The position numbers and the translations under genes were made by a program. Shown here in pieces: positions 26,628-36,018 of a DNA stretch of 64,000 bases (position 1 is its first letter; each line of letters opens with the position of its first letter). Below the pieces are notes generated by a model. The model was not told the origin of the DNA and did no database searches. It was given only the letters and a program-made list of their open reading frames with translations. The DNA comes from CAVQYV01 sp963718295 [NCBI: uncultured Methylomirabilota bacterium] (lineage in GTDB: Bacteria; Methylomirabilota; Methylomirabilia; CAVQYV01), in assembly GCA_963718295.1 (NCBI GenBank), contig CAVQYV010000012.1, forward strand, positions 9,176-73,175, read 5' to 3'.

Positions 26628-27318
26628 GATGAATTGTCTCCCTTAACTCTCCCTCGGTCATCCTTTGCATCTTCGCCTCAAAGATGCGGGCGAAATGGAA
26701 AATCAACCTTTCTTTGACTTCTTCCAGGGCAATTTCCCTTTTCAGCAGGCGAGCCAGGGAGGTGACCCCACGATCCTGGATCCCGCAGGGATGAATCAGG
26801 CGAAAGTGCTCCAGATCGTTGTTCACGTTCAGGGCGAGGCCATGGCAGGTCACCCATTTCCTCACCCCCACTCCGATGGCCATCACCTTCTCCTGCCCCA
26901 CCCAGACCCCGGTGAGTCCCGGCGCCCTCTGGCCGGACAATCCATAATCGGAGAGGACCCTCAGCCCCACCTCCTCCAAGCTCCGGCAGTAGAGGTGGAC
27001 ATCCTTCCCGTGATGCGTCAGATCCAGGATGGGGTAGACCACGATTTGCCCCGGTCCATGGAAGGTGACGTCGCCGCCCCGATCCACGCGGCGGACCGCG
27101 ATCCCTCTTCGGATCAGTTCCCCCTCCGAGACCAAGATGTGCTGGGCCTGTCCTCCTTTGCCCACGGTGATGACCGGCTCATGCTCCACCAGGAGCAGGA
27201 GGTCCGGAACCGCCCCCTCCTGGCGCATCCGAACCAGTTTTCCCTGGAGCGACCAGATCTCGTCATAGGGGCAAAGGCCCAATTCAACAGCCCACACATT
27301 CCTCTCGGCGCAACTCAT
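26569..27318 (-). CDS. lipB: octanoyl-[ACP]:protein octanoyltransferase
   Basis: 249 residues. Signature RRVDRGGDVTFHGPGQIVVYP and the catalytic Cys/Lys region MAIGVGVRKWVTCHGLALNV and PCGIQDRGVTSL. It transfers octanoate from acyl carrier protein to lipoyl domains, supplying LipA. Its start overlaps the stop of the AcoX-like gene by four bases. The C-terminal 25 residues are variable and overlap lipA. Confidence 0.95.
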   Translation of the reverse strand: MSCAERNVWAVELGLCPYDEIWSLQGKLVRMRQEGAVPDLLLLVEHEPVITVGKGGQAQHILVSEGELIRRGIAVRRVDRGGDVTFHGPGQIVVYPILDLTHHGKDVHLYCRSLEEVGLRVLSDYGLSGQRAPGLTGVWVGQEKVMAIGVGVRKWVTCHGLALNVNNDLEHFRLIHPCGIQDRGVTSLARLLKREIALEEVKERLIFHFARIFEAKMQRMTEGELRETIHRGRCEGSEAILAGTKGTQA

Positions 27319-28322
27319 TCTTTTACCCGAAAGAGGCCCTCCTTGGCAGCATACTCCAGGATCCGCTCGTGATCCAGGACCAGTGGACCGTCCGGAGCGA
27401 GCTCCACTTCGATGGATTCCTCTCCCCCGGCGAAGATCTCCCGCTCCCCATCCAGGGCCAGGGTGGAGGGATAATGAGAGATCGGGACCGGCTCTCCCAT
27501 CCGGAGCGTTTGGGCCTGGCGGATGGAGACGGCCCGGATCAGACCGGGAGCGATGGGGGCCATAACCCTTTGGCCCGGCCCATCCCGGCCCTCCTCTCCC
27601 AGCAAGAGGTGCAGGCCTTCCCCCAACTCCGGGTCCAGGGGCCGAAAGCAGCCGATGACGGAGGAAAACCCCACGTTACTTGGCCTTCCACGGGAAGAAA
27701 AGATCTCCTGGACGTGAGAGATCTCCCAGATTGCCCGGGTGCCAACAAAAAGGTCATTGCTTACCACCACATCGATGAGGGCCATATCCACCACCCCTCC
27801 CTGCCTTTTCACCAGGAGCCTGGGGGTGGGAAGGGTATATTCCTGAATGGAGATCCCGTCCTTGGCGGCAACCCCTGCGGCCAGGCCGGCAGTAGTTCCT
27901 TCCATCAGGCGGGGAAAGACGTTATTGGTCCCGGTGGAAATGGGGATCAGGGGAATTGAGCCGCAGCCCTTGGCCACCGCTCGGTTGGTCCCATCTCCTC
28001 CCAGGGTGATGATGCAGGTGGTACCCACCGCCGCCATGAGGCAGGCCGCCCGCTCTGAGTCCTCCGCTGTGTCCTCCACGGGCATGTCCAGAACGCTGAC
28101 TTCGAGATTCAGGTGCCCCTTCAGGCTCTCAAAGGCCCGCAGCCCGATGGGAAATCTATCGGGCATCAGCCACACCCGCTCTACCCCCATGGCATCCAGT
28201 CCCATGAGGATCCGACGGACGATGTTCACCTTCTCATGGTTATCGATGGCCGATCCGAAAGCGACAAGGCGGCGGATATCTTTACCCGCCGCCGGATTAG
28301 CGATGATCCCTACCGATCTCAT
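27315..28322 (-). CDS. acoX: AcoX-like ATP-NAD kinase family protein
   Basis: 335 residues. Starts MRSVGIIANPAAGKDIRRLV, which matches the NAD-kinase/AcoX N-terminus, and has the NAD-kinase GGDGTNR motif in ITLGGDGTNRAVAKGC and PISTGTNNVFP. AcoX proteins are encoded with acetoin dehydrogenase genes, and their precise reaction is uncertain. Here it is fused by overlap to lipB, upstream of lipA and downstream of pdxA. No 2-oxoacid or acetoin dehydrogenase genes are in the window, so this may be the maturation arm of such a complex encoded elsewhere. Confidence 0.85.
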   Translation of the reverse strand: MRSVGIIANPAAGKDIRRLVAFGSAIDNHEKVNIVRRILMGLDAMGVERVWLMPDRFPIGLRAFESLKGHLNLEVSVLDMPVEDTAEDSERAACLMAAVGTTCIITLGGDGTNRAVAKGCGSIPLIPISTGTNNVFPRLMEGTTAGLAAGVAAKDGISIQEYTLPTPRLLVKRQGGVVDMALIDVVVSNDLFVGTRAIWEISHVQEIFSSRGRPSNVGFSSVIGCFRPLDPELGEGLHLLLGEEGRDGPGQRVMAPIAPGLIRAVSIRQAQTLRMGEPVPISHYPSTLALDGEREIFAGGEESIEVELAPDGPLVLDHERILEYAAKEGLFRVKE

Positions 28323-28331
28323 GAGCGATCC

Positions 28332-29387
28332 CTAAGAAGCATCCCCCTCTGCCAGTGGATTCTTTGCCAGCACCGTAGCCAGCTTGATGGCATCCATCAG
28401 GCTCTGGGGATTGGCCCTGCCCTTCCCTGCTTTCCCATAGGCGGTTCCGTGATCCACCGAGGTGCGGATGATAGGCAGACCCATGGTGATATTCACCCCC
28501 GCCACTGAGGTATAGGTCATGGTCTTGACATCCAGATCGAAACCCAGGACCTTGGTGGGGATATGGCCCTGGTCGTGATACATGGCCACCACGCCATCAT
28601 ATTGATTGCCCTTGAGCTTGGCAAAAACGGTATCCGGGGGGACGGGGCCATCCACTTTGATCCCCATGCCCTTCGCCTCCGCGATGGCCGGGCTGATCTC
28701 CTCGATCTCCTCTCGACCAAACATCCCTCCCTCGCCGGAGTGGGGATTCAATCCTGCAACCGCCAGGCGCGGCTCCTGGATGCCCATCCGCTTGAGGGTG
28801 TTATTGAGGAGTTTGATCACCGTCAACACCCTGGGCTTCCGGATCCGGTCGCAGGCCTCTCGCATGGAGCAGTGGGTCGTGACATGGGCTACCCGAAAAC
28901 CGCGATCCACCAGGAGCATGGAATAATCCCTGGTCTTGGTGAGGTCGGCCAGGATCTCGGTATGCCCGGCGTAGTGATAGCCCCCGGCATTGATCGCCTC
29001 TTTGTGGATGGGGCCGGTCACCACCGCGTCGATCTCCTTGGCCAGGGCCAGGGCCACCCCCTTCTGGATGTACTCCACCGAGGCCTTTCCCGCCATGGCA
29101 TTCACCTTGCCGAATACAAAGCCCTTCATATCAATATTGTCCATGTCCAGCACATCGGCGGTCCCATATTCGAACTTGGCCTGGGACACCGACTTGATAG
29201 GATTTAGCTTCAGATTCACCTTCGCGATCTCTTCGATGGCCTGCTTCATGGCCTGGGCATCTCCGATCACCAGGGGACTGCACATCTTGTAAGTCTCAGG
29301 GTCTGCCAGTGCCTTGGCGGCGATCTCGGGGCCGATTCCGGTCACATCTCCCATGGTGATACCTATAATGGGCTTATCATCTCGCAT
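28332..29387 (-). CDS. pdxA: PdxA-family 4-phosphohydroxythreonine/4-phosphoerythronate-type dehydrogenase
   Basis: 351 residues. Begins KPIIGITMGDVTGIGPEIAA and has the three metal-binding histidine regions: GYHYAGHTEILAD, AMYHDQGHIPTK and RTSVDHGTAYGKAGKG. PdxA acts in vitamin B6 synthesis; close homologues (PdxA2) act on erythronate- or threonate-phosphates in sugar-acid catabolism. The neighbours (AcoX, lipoate genes) suit a catabolic paralogue as well, and sequence alone cannot decide. First gene of a four-gene operon with 9-base or negative spacing. Confidence 0.88.
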   Translation of the reverse strand: MRDDKPIIGITMGDVTGIGPEIAAKALADPETYKMCSPLVIGDAQAMKQAIEEIAKVNLKLNPIKSVSQAKFEYGTADVLDMDNIDMKGFVFGKVNAMAGKASVEYIQKGVALALAKEIDAVVTGPIHKEAINAGGYHYAGHTEILADLTKTRDYSMLLVDRGFRVAHVTTHCSMREACDRIRKPRVLTVIKLLNNTLKRMGIQEPRLAVAGLNPHSGEGGMFGREEIEEISPAIAEAKGMGIKVDGPVPPDTVFAKLKGNQYDGVVAMYHDQGHIPTKVLGFDLDVKTMTYTSVAGVNITMGLPIIRTSVDHGTAYGKAGKGRANPQSLMDAIKLATVLAKNPLAEGDAS

Positions 29388-29494
29388 GCATCTATCTCCT
29401 TTTCACAGAATTGCGATTAAGATTCGTCCTGTAAATTTACAGCACTTGCCTTTATTGGTCAAGGCAAATCCCCCAAAAACGCCGTTTTTTGGGA

Positions 29495-29522
29495 TTGACA
29501 GGAAAGCCGATTTCAGTATAAT
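29495..29522 (+). promoter_or_regulatory. consensus sigma-70 promoter of the tRNA-Val gene
   Basis: TTGACA, 16-base spacer, TATAAT: both boxes are exact consensus. It ends 36 bases before the tRNA. A GC-rich discriminator (GTGCGC) follows the -10 box, as for stringently controlled stable RNA promoters. Confidence 0.9.
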
Positions 29523-29558
29523 GTGCGCACCTTTTAGTATCGGGTGTCGAGGTCCTGG

Positions 29559-29634
29559 GGGCGAATAGCTCAGGCGGGAGAGCGCTTGCCTTACAAGCAA
29601 GAGGTCACAGGTTCGATCCCTGTTTCGCCCACCA
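29559..29634 (+). tRNA. tRNA-Val (anticodon UAC)
   Basis: Acceptor GGGCGAA pairs with TTCGCCC; D arm GCTC / GAGC; anticodon stem CTTGC / GCAAG with loop CTTACAA, anticodon TAC; T arm ACAGG TTCGATC CCTGT; encoded ACCA end at 29631-29634. All canonical positions are present. Its 3' part is repeated exactly at 42.45 kb, so it has served as an insertion site. Confidence 0.97.
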
Positions 29635-29644
29635 CCTAAACCCT
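29591..29644 (+). repeat. attL-like direct repeat: 3' part of tRNA-Val plus flank
   Basis: 54 bases from the anticodon loop (TTACAAGCAAGAGG) through the CCA end and CCACCTAAACCCT are identical to 42449-42502. Weaker similarity continues about 30 bases further. This is the pattern left by site-specific integration at a tRNA gene. Confidence 0.85.
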
Positions 29645-29650
29645 GGTGGG

Positions 29651-30004
29651 TCAAGCGCTTACGGGTAGGTTGGGTGTAAAGGCGAGACGATCCAAAACGG
29701 CACTTCTTACTAATTTCTTACTGGCCTCATCCTCTTCGCGAACAAACACACCGCTCAATCTCTCCACTTCCGACCGCAAGAAATCCGGGCTCAGATGTGC
29801 ATAGCGGTCGCCCTCATTCTCTATTGATGCGATGAGCTTAGGTGCACTCTTGACATGAGGAGGGTTTGAGGAGGGAGAATGAAGCTCTCGCCCCTCCCCA
29901 ACCGGAAACCGGAGGTTGCCGAAAGGAAAGCTCGGAAACCTCCGCAGCCAGGTGACGAATCGCTCCGCGTCGGTATCAAGGATCAACTTCTCTTGCATTG
30001 CCAT
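29651..30004 (-). CDS. hypothetical protein
   Basis: 117 residues; no known family recognised. The N-terminal third (EKLILDTDAERFVTWLRRFP) looks like a short helical segment. The C-terminal end (RLAFTPNLPVSA) is echoed in the right-hand repeat near 42505-42535, where only the last codons of a similar gene remain (NPNLPISA). The gene runs against the tRNA gene and was therefore part of the original or attached flank. The start ATG at 30002-30004 follows GGAGGAGATGGC. Confidence 0.55.
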   Translation of the reverse strand: MAMQEKLILDTDAERFVTWLRRFPSFPFGNLRFPVGEGRELHSPSSNPPHVKSAPKLIASIENEGDRYAHLSPDFLRSEVERLSGVFVREEDEASKKLVRSAVLDRLAFTPNLPVSA

Positions 30005-30102
30005 CTCCTCCGGTGGCCCTCAAAAGAGAAGGCTTCCAAGATGGATGAGGATTGCCCAGCTTGTCGGGAACGACTTCCTATGGAGACCCTATCTGTTGCT
30101 TC

Positions 30103-30528
30103 CTATCTGATTAGGGGATATAGCTTTTCACATAGACCATCCACCATTGCTCTTGAAAATTCGTCGTCACCCATGGTCTCCTGGACAACTTTGCCATAAT
30201 GAAGCATTACGTAGAATGGTTTGGCTCCAACATAGCCTCCGAATCGATTCTTTGCATTCACTGTTCCACAGAGAGCCCATCCGAATTTCAACTCCCCCAA
30301 ACGATTCCAACCTTTCACTGGAGCATTGAAGGTCCAGACAGCACTGTAAGGATCGTAAAGTTGTTTTCCGATATGCGATTTTATAATCTCTTCGTAATTT
30401 GAAGGGTATGGGCCATAATCAGCATCCTCAATCTGTCTGGGATCAGGCGCCGAGGCACAGCCGCTGAGAAGAATAGCAATAGATGAAGTCATAAATAGCA
30501 AGCAAAAAAGCCTCAGGCGGTTCATCAT
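30103..30528 (-). CDS. small lipoprotein of unknown function
   Basis: 141 residues with a lipoprotein signal: LLFMTSSIAILLSGCASAPD, lipid-attached Cys at about residue 24. The mature part has IKSHIGKQLYDPYSAVWTF and LKFGWALCGTVNAKNRFGGYVGAKPFY, a pattern seen in short secreted proteins of proteobacteria with a conserved KxxLxDPxS element. Likely periplasmic or outer-membrane anchored. ATG 30528 has AAAGGAGGATAA just ahead. Lower GC than the chromosomal flank. Confidence 0.75.
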   Translation of the reverse strand: MMNRLRLFCLLFMTSSIAILLSGCASAPDPRQIEDADYGPYPSNYEEIIKSHIGKQLYDPYSAVWTFNAPVKGWNRLGELKFGWALCGTVNAKNRFGGYVGAKPFYVMLHYGKVVQETMGDDEFSRAMVDGLCEKLYPLIR

Positions 30529-30642
30529 TTATCCTCCTTTCAAGGAAGCCTTTCAAGAACTTCCAGTTGACCCTCCATTGCCATTTGCCTTCAATTTGTC
30601 CTTGCGAATCTCTTCATGGGATTCCTCCGTTCAAGGAAAAGG

Positions 30643-30759
30643 CTAAGGGGGGCCGCCTATTGCCGCCCCACCGCCCCTGAAAGGAAGGAATAGGAAGGAG
30701 AGGAAAACCAGAAAAAACCAATACCCACATGCCCTGTGTCTCTTTTCCATCTTTGCCAT
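30643..30759 (-). pseudogene. signal-peptide stub of a kelch-type secreted gene
   Basis: Minus strand ATG 30759 reads AKMEKRHRACGYWFFLVFL, then SFLFLPFRGGG, and stops at TAG 30643-30645 after about 38 codons. The ribosome-binding region and signal peptide match those of the kelch gene at 35.65 kb (RRRTRGYWLLLVLLSFPFLP) closely. Only the 5' end of that gene type is left. Confidence 0.6.
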
Positions 30760-30910
30760 CCTCCCACCGGAAGATTGTCCGATACATGGCGGGCCTCGCT
30801 TCTAAAACAATACAATAAGCCGTCTCGGAACCCATGCCCCCCCTAATTCCCACTGCAATCTACCCATTGCCATGGCCCATATCCTACTCCTCCTCCTGGG
30901 GCCGGCCCAT

Positions 30911-32386
30911 CTACGGCCTGAGCTGACCGTTAGGAACCAGCAGTGCAGGATCGGGCCGGGGATAGTCCCCACCATAGGCTGCCTCTCCATCCAGGCTGAA
31001 GGCATAGAGCTTCCCATCGTAAGAGGCCACATACACCCTACCATCGACGACTGCCGGAGAGGATACAATCGACCTCCCCGTGGCGTAACTCCACAGGTAG
31101 GCGCCCGTGAGGGCATCCAGGGCGTAGATTTTGTTGTCGTTGGAGCCCACATAGACCACCCCATTGGCCACAGCGGGGGAGGATTCAATCCGCCCCCCCG
31201 TGGTGTAGCTCCACTGGAACAATCCGGTGAGGGAATCGAGGGCATAGAGCTTGTTGTCGAAGGATCCAGAATAAACTCTCCCATAGGCCAGGGCCGGAGA
31301 GGAGGAGATGGGTCCCCCTGTGGTATAGCTCCACTTGTAGGCGCCGGTCTTGGCATCCAGGGCATAGAGCGCATTACCGGATCCAAAATAAACCATCCCA
31401 TTGGCCACGGCGAGGGAATACCGGGCAGCGGGAGGGGAGCTCCACTTGTAGGCGCCGGTCTTGGCATCCAGGGCATAGGTTTTCCCATCAGCAGCCCCGA
31501 AATAGACCATGCCATCGGCCACGGCGGGGGAGGAGTTAGTGATGCAGGAGTACTTCCACTTAAGAGCGCCGGTGAGGGCGTCCAGGGCATACAGCCCGTT
31601 TTCGACCACCGTCCCCCCGACCCCAAAATAGACGATGCCATCGGCCACGGCGGGAGAGTAGGAGCCCTCGCCCTCCCCCGGATTATACGTCCATTTCACA
31701 GCCCCCGTGGCCGCATTCAGGGCGTGAAGCATATAGTATCCCCTGCCGGAGCAGCCCACATAGACCACCCCGTTAGCCACGGCGGGGGAGGATACCGTCG
31801 CATAACTCACCCTCCGACACCATTTCAAGGCACCGGTGAGGGCATTTACGGCGTAGGCCCTGATATCATGACCCCCGAAATAGACGAGGCCATTCACCAC
31901 CACAGGGGAGGAGCTAATCGGACTAGGATTCGTAGGATTAACCGGAGTAGACTGCCAGGCCACCTTGAGCCCGGAAACGGTGGAGGGGGAGAGGACGTTT
32001 TCATAGGGGTTGTATCCCCGACGCTTGGGGTTATAGCGGAACTGGAACCAGTTGGTGCGCACCAGGAAGGACCTCTGGGCGGAGAACTTGGAGGTGCGGC
32101 CCTTGGCTGTGATCCAGTGCGATCCGGGGAGGGCCTTTTTGGGTACGGTCAGCTTGCAGGTGAAGCGGCCGGATCCATCGGCCACCCCCAGGGAGAGATC
32201 CTGGAGGTCGAAGAAGACATCCACGGTCTCCGAGGCGCCAAAGCCGCTCCCCTTGACCGTCACCTGGCGGGTGGGGGGGCCGTTGACGGGAGTCAGGAAG
32301 ACCGACGTTGCGGCCTCGGCCATCTGCCAGGAACAAAGGAGCAGGACCCAGGGCAGCCACCAACGGAGAAAACGGGACGCTTTCAT
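30911..32386 (-). CDS. secreted PQQ-like beta-propeller protein with N-terminal IPT/Ig-like domain
   Basis: About 491 residues from ATG 32386 (GAAGGAGGGATTCCCC precedes). Residues 1-26 form a signal peptide (WWLPWVLLLCSWQMAEA). Then an IPT/TIG-like module (FLTPVNGPPTRQVTVKGSGF) of about 90 residues, followed by eight or nine PQQ-like blades, each with the SSPAVANGVVYVGS then YALDALTGAYKWSY pattern. No dehydrogenase active-site residues are seen, so it is probably a binding or structural protein. DNA repeats at 31.0-31.9 kb come from the blades. Likely cell-surface or periplasmic. Confidence 0.88.
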   Translation of the reverse strand: MKASRFLRWWLPWVLLLCSWQMAEAATSVFLTPVNGPPTRQVTVKGSGFGASETVDVFFDLQDLSLGVADGSGRFTCKLTVPKKALPGSHWITAKGRTSKFSAQRSFLVRTNWFQFRYNPKRRGYNPYENVLSPSTVSGLKVAWQSTPVNPTNPSPISSSPVVVNGLVYFGGHDIRAYAVNALTGALKWCRRVSYATVSSPAVANGVVYVGCSGRGYYMLHALNAATGAVKWTYNPGEGEGSYSPAVADGIVYFGVGGTVVENGLYALDALTGALKWKYSCITNSSPAVADGMVYFGAADGKTYALDAKTGAYKWSSPPAARYSLAVANGMVYFGSGNALYALDAKTGAYKWSYTTGGPISSSPALAYGRVYSGSFDNKLYALDSLTGLFQWSYTTGGRIESSPAVANGVVYVGSNDNKIYALDALTGAYLWSYATGRSIVSSPAVVDGRVYVASYDGKLYAFSLDGEAAYGGDYPRPDPALLVPNGQLRP

Positions 32387-32524
32387 GGGGAATCCCTCCT
32401 TCACCTCAAGAGTGGTGCAAGCCTGGTAGGCATGATGCATCTGGGCATGGTGGAAACTCGTGAACAGTCAATCAGCAGAGCGGGGTATGGTTATTCAACT
32501 CCCAAACCGCGCAGCGGAGATTCC

Positions 32525-33432
32525 TCATTCCAGCCTAAGGTTCTTGGTCCAGGCCACCTCCCGGAGCAATTCGTTTCGGAGGGCCTCGTCGTGGATCTTC
32601 ACCGGGATCTTCGAGGCCTGCTCCCAGAACCACTCCTCGTATTCCCGCTTGGGAACGCTCACGGAGTCCAGAAGGAAGACCTTGCCCGATCTGCCCAGGA
32701 GGCGAATCACCTGGTAGCTCTCCAGCCACTCGATGATCTTGGGATAGACTGCCCCCGCGCCGGAGCTGGGAAGCCGCCTCCAAGAGGCGTTGGGCCTGCT
32801 CCCGATCCGTCTCCGAGGGAGGCTCCGTCCGTTTCTCCCTCTCGGTAAGGGGTCGAATGCCTTTCGCCCGGGAGACCTCCAGCCGCACGGGCTCCAGGTC
32901 TCTTTTTTGGGCGAGGCGGGCCAAGGGAGGAGGGAGATCGGAGGACCTCCTGCAGGAAGGCCTCCGCCTTTTGATGCCGCTCCCCCTGGATCTCGGGGGA
33001 ATGGGGGAAGACCTCCTGATAGAGGACCCTCTCCGCATAGACCACCCGCACAAAGGTGAGGAGGTAGGCCTTCGGATCCCCTACATAGACGGCCTGGATC
33101 CTCTTCAGGGCCTCCGGGGCCTTGGTATCCTTCTCGATCCGCTTCGCCTCGGCCTCCAAGGTGGAGGGATCTGCCTTCTGACCCAGGGATTCCAGGATCT
33201 GCAACGAGAGATACCCCTGGAGCAACTGGGCCAGGGCCACGTATCTTTTTCCGCTGCCGGGGTAGTAGACCTCCGAGACCTGGCTGCGGAGGGAAAGGTC
33301 CTTATCCGAGATGGCGATCTCTCCCACCTGGGCGACCTCCTGGCTGCACCCGGCCAGGAGGAGAAACGCCAGGACCAGGAATCCTCCGCGCCTTCCCTTC
33401 CCTTTCGGAACCCCCGTCTTTCCTACGGCCAA
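32525..33432 (-). pseudogene. SurA/PpiC-like lipoprotein with two frameshifts
   Basis: Starts with a lipoprotein signal (FLVLAFLLLAGCSQEVAQVG), then a SurA-N-like helical part: ISDKDLSLRSQVSEVYYPGS and LQGYLSLQILESLGQKAD. The frame changes near 32960, continues SDLPPPLARLAQKRDLEPV, and changes again near 32765 to reach YQVIRLLGRSGKVFLLDSV and the end NLRLE at 32525. The pieces form one gene of roughly 300 codons. It would have begun near a TTG at 33432 that overlaps the end of the kelch gene, so the two were coupled. As given, it cannot make a full protein. Confidence 0.7.
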
Positions 33433-35652
33433 TATCGGCCTCCGGTCTTGAGACAGGAGTTGCCCTCCCATCCACCCCAGATGATCATCTGGCTGCCCGT
33501 CCAGATGGCAGTATGATATGCCCGGGGGGAGGGGGCATCCTCAAAGGGGGTGGGCTGCCAGGTATCTTTGACCGGGTCATAGCGGCTGCCGCCTTTGAAG
33601 TACCAGTTGCCATCCCATCCGCCCCAGATGATCATCCGGCTGCCGGTCCAGACCGCAGTATGATACCCCCGGGGGGAGGGGGCATAGGAGGAAGTAGGCT
33701 TCCAGAGGTTGGCAGTCGGATCATAACTGCCACCGGTGTTGAGGTACTTGGTCCCATCCCATCCTCCCCAGATGATCATCCGGCTCCCAGTCCAGACCGC
33801 GGTGTGATAACACCGAGGGGAAGAGGCATAGTTGGAAGTGAGCTTCCAGACGTTGCTGACCGGATCATACCGGCCCCCGGTGTTGAAGACCGCCTTGCCA
33901 TATCGTCCTCCCCAGACGACCATCTGCTTTCCGGTCCAGACTGCGGTGTGATATTGCCGGGAGGAGGGGGAGTACATGGAAGAGGTGGGCTGCCAGCTAT
34001 CGGTGACCGGGTCATAGCGGCCGCCGGTCTTGAGGCATTTGCTGCCATCATATCCTCCCCAGATGATCATTACCTTGCCGGTCCAGACTGCGGTGTGGGC
34101 AGACCTGGGGGAGGGAGTATCACCGGAGGAGAGGGTTTTCCACCAGGTATTGGTGGCCGGATTATAGCGACCGCCATCACTGAGGTAAGTGCCGCCCCAT
34201 CCACCCCAGACGATCATCTGCTTGCCGGTCCAGACTGCAGTGTGATACCCCCTCGGGGAGGGGGCATAGGCGGAGGAGATGGATTTCCAGGAATCGGTGA
34301 CCGGGTCATAGCGGGCGCCGGTCTTGACGTACTGGCTCCCATCCCATCCGCCCCACACGATCATCTCGGTGCTGGCCCAGATGGCAGTGTGGGAGTATCT
34401 GGCCCCCGGACTGAAGTCGTCACAGGTGTCCTGCCAGGAATCGGTGGCCGGGTCGTAGCGACCACCGGTGCTTGAAGTGAGTACGCCATCCCATCCTCCC
34501 CAGACGATCATCTGAGCTGCCGGTCCAGACTGCGGTGTGGCCGACTCTTTGGAGCGGGGCACCATCGGTGGTAGAGGGTTTTCTGCCAGGTATCAGTGAC
34601 CGGATCATAGCGGCCACCATCATTGAAGTAAGTGCTACCATCGCTGTCATTCCCTCCGCCCCAGACGATCATTTCGCTTCCGGTCCAGATCGCAGTATGC
34701 TCACATCTGTTGGAGGGAGCGCCGGTGGTCGAGGTGGGCTGCCAGGTATCCGTGACCGGATCATAGCGGCCACCATCCCCGAAGTAAGTGTCACTGTCGC
34801 TGCCATCCCATCCACCCCAGACAACCATCTGGGTGCCGGCCCAGACCGCGGTATGATAAGCCCTGGGAGGAGGGGCATCGACGGTCGAGGTGGGCTGCCA
34901 GGTATCCGTGGCCGGATCATAGCGGCCGCCGGTCATTGAAGGAGGGATAAGTTCCACTGCTATACCAGTATCCACCCCAGACGATCATCTGGCTTCCCGT
35001 CCAGACTGCGGTATGCCTCATCTTCCAGAAGGGGCATCGACGGTCGAGGTGGGCTGCCAGGTATCCGTGGTCGGATCATAGCGGCCACCGTCACTGAAGT
35101 TGGTGCTCCCATCCCACTCCTCCCCATACGATCATCTGGCTGCCAGTCCAGACTGCGGTGTGCAAGGCCCTTGCAGATGGAGCATCGGTGGTCGAGGTGG
35201 GCTGCCAGGTATCGGTGACTGGGTCATAGCGGCCGCCGCTTCGACATAGCAGGCTGCCACTCCATCCACCCCAGACGATCATCTGGCTGCCGGTCCAGAC
35301 GGTGCTGTTCCAACGTCTTGCGGAAGGGGCGGAGTTGGTCGAGGTGGGCTGCCAGGTATCCGTGGCCGGGTCATAGCGGCCACCAGTCATTGAAGTGACT
35401 GCCACTGCTGCGATCCCATCCGCCCCAGACAATCATTTGGCTGCCGGTCCAGATGGCGGTGTGCTCCAACTCTTGCGGAAGGGGCACCGACTGCCGTCGC
35501 CTGCCAGGTGTTGGGGGTCGCTTCTACATACCCGGGGGGTGAATTCCAGGGCTTGCATCAGTTGCCGACCCACCGCCCCCGAAGGGGAGGAATGGGAAGG
35601 AGAGCAAAACCAGAAGAAGCCAATACCCACGTGTCCTGCGTCTTTTATTCAT
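33423..35652 (-). pseudogene. secreted kelch-repeat beta-propeller, several frameshifts
   Basis: Signal peptide from ATG 35652 (RRRTRGYWLLLVLLSFPFLP; ribosome site AGGATAATAAAG). The rest is about twelve kelch-like repeats of about 50 residues: TDTWQPTST, then APSPRAYHTAVWTGSQMIVW and GGWDGSxYFxTGGRYDP. Frame changes occur near 35480, 35390, 35030, 34960 and 34530. From 34565 to the stop at 33423 the frame is open for 380 residues. Highly similar repeats make assembly and recombination errors likely, so the gene may be intact in the genome. It is most likely an extracellular binding protein. Confidence 0.8.
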
Positions 35653-35824
35653 CTTTATTATCCTCCTACAGGAAGATCGTTTGTGTCGAAGCCTACCTAC
35701 GGTAAATATTTTCCTCCGCAAACACCAATAGGCACTGTGGTTCCAAGAGAGGGTTCATTCGGCGCCGATTCTTGTTCTCCATTCCCTGAAAAGCCTCAAT
35801 GGAAGGCCTTTCGGCCTCACCAAA

Positions 35825-36018
35825 CAAAAAAGCCCTCCGGGTACAGACTGGCCCGGGGGGCTATGGGAATCTGAAAAACTCAGACGGGAGTTCGCGGGGG
35901 ATCTCCCCACTTCGATGGCTCCTTCATGCGGGGGGAGTTATGGAAGAGAAACACTCGGATCTACAAAGGAATTCCTTGCTTGCTTTCTGATTTAACTCCC
36001 TTTCATTTACGGTGTCAA
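35825..36018 (-). promoter_or_regulatory. promoter-leader-terminator cassette A, upstream of the kelch gene
   Basis: Minus strand: TTGACA (36013-36018), 17-base spacer, TTAAAT (35990-35995), then about 130 bases of leader, then a terminator stem GCCCCCCGGGC / ACCCGGAGGGC followed by six T (35825-35862). The leader core (35880-35960), with GGAG...CTCC and GGGGAGATCCCC stems, is nearly identical to cassette B at 38.2 kb. The kelch ATG lies about 170 bases past the terminator. This is the architecture of a terminating riboswitch or a small RNA gene; no known riboswitch consensus was recognised. Confidence 0.55.

Noticed and set aside
33423-35500. Regular 150-base repeats that might suggest a CRISPR or satellite array
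   Set aside because: Units encode kelch repeats and show no spacer/repeat split; no cas genes anywhere in the window.
35880-35960. Leader core resembling parts of a fluoride riboswitch (GATGGCTCC-like element on the plus strand)
   Set aside because: The promoter and terminator show that the RNA is made from the other strand, and the full fluoride consensus is not met.
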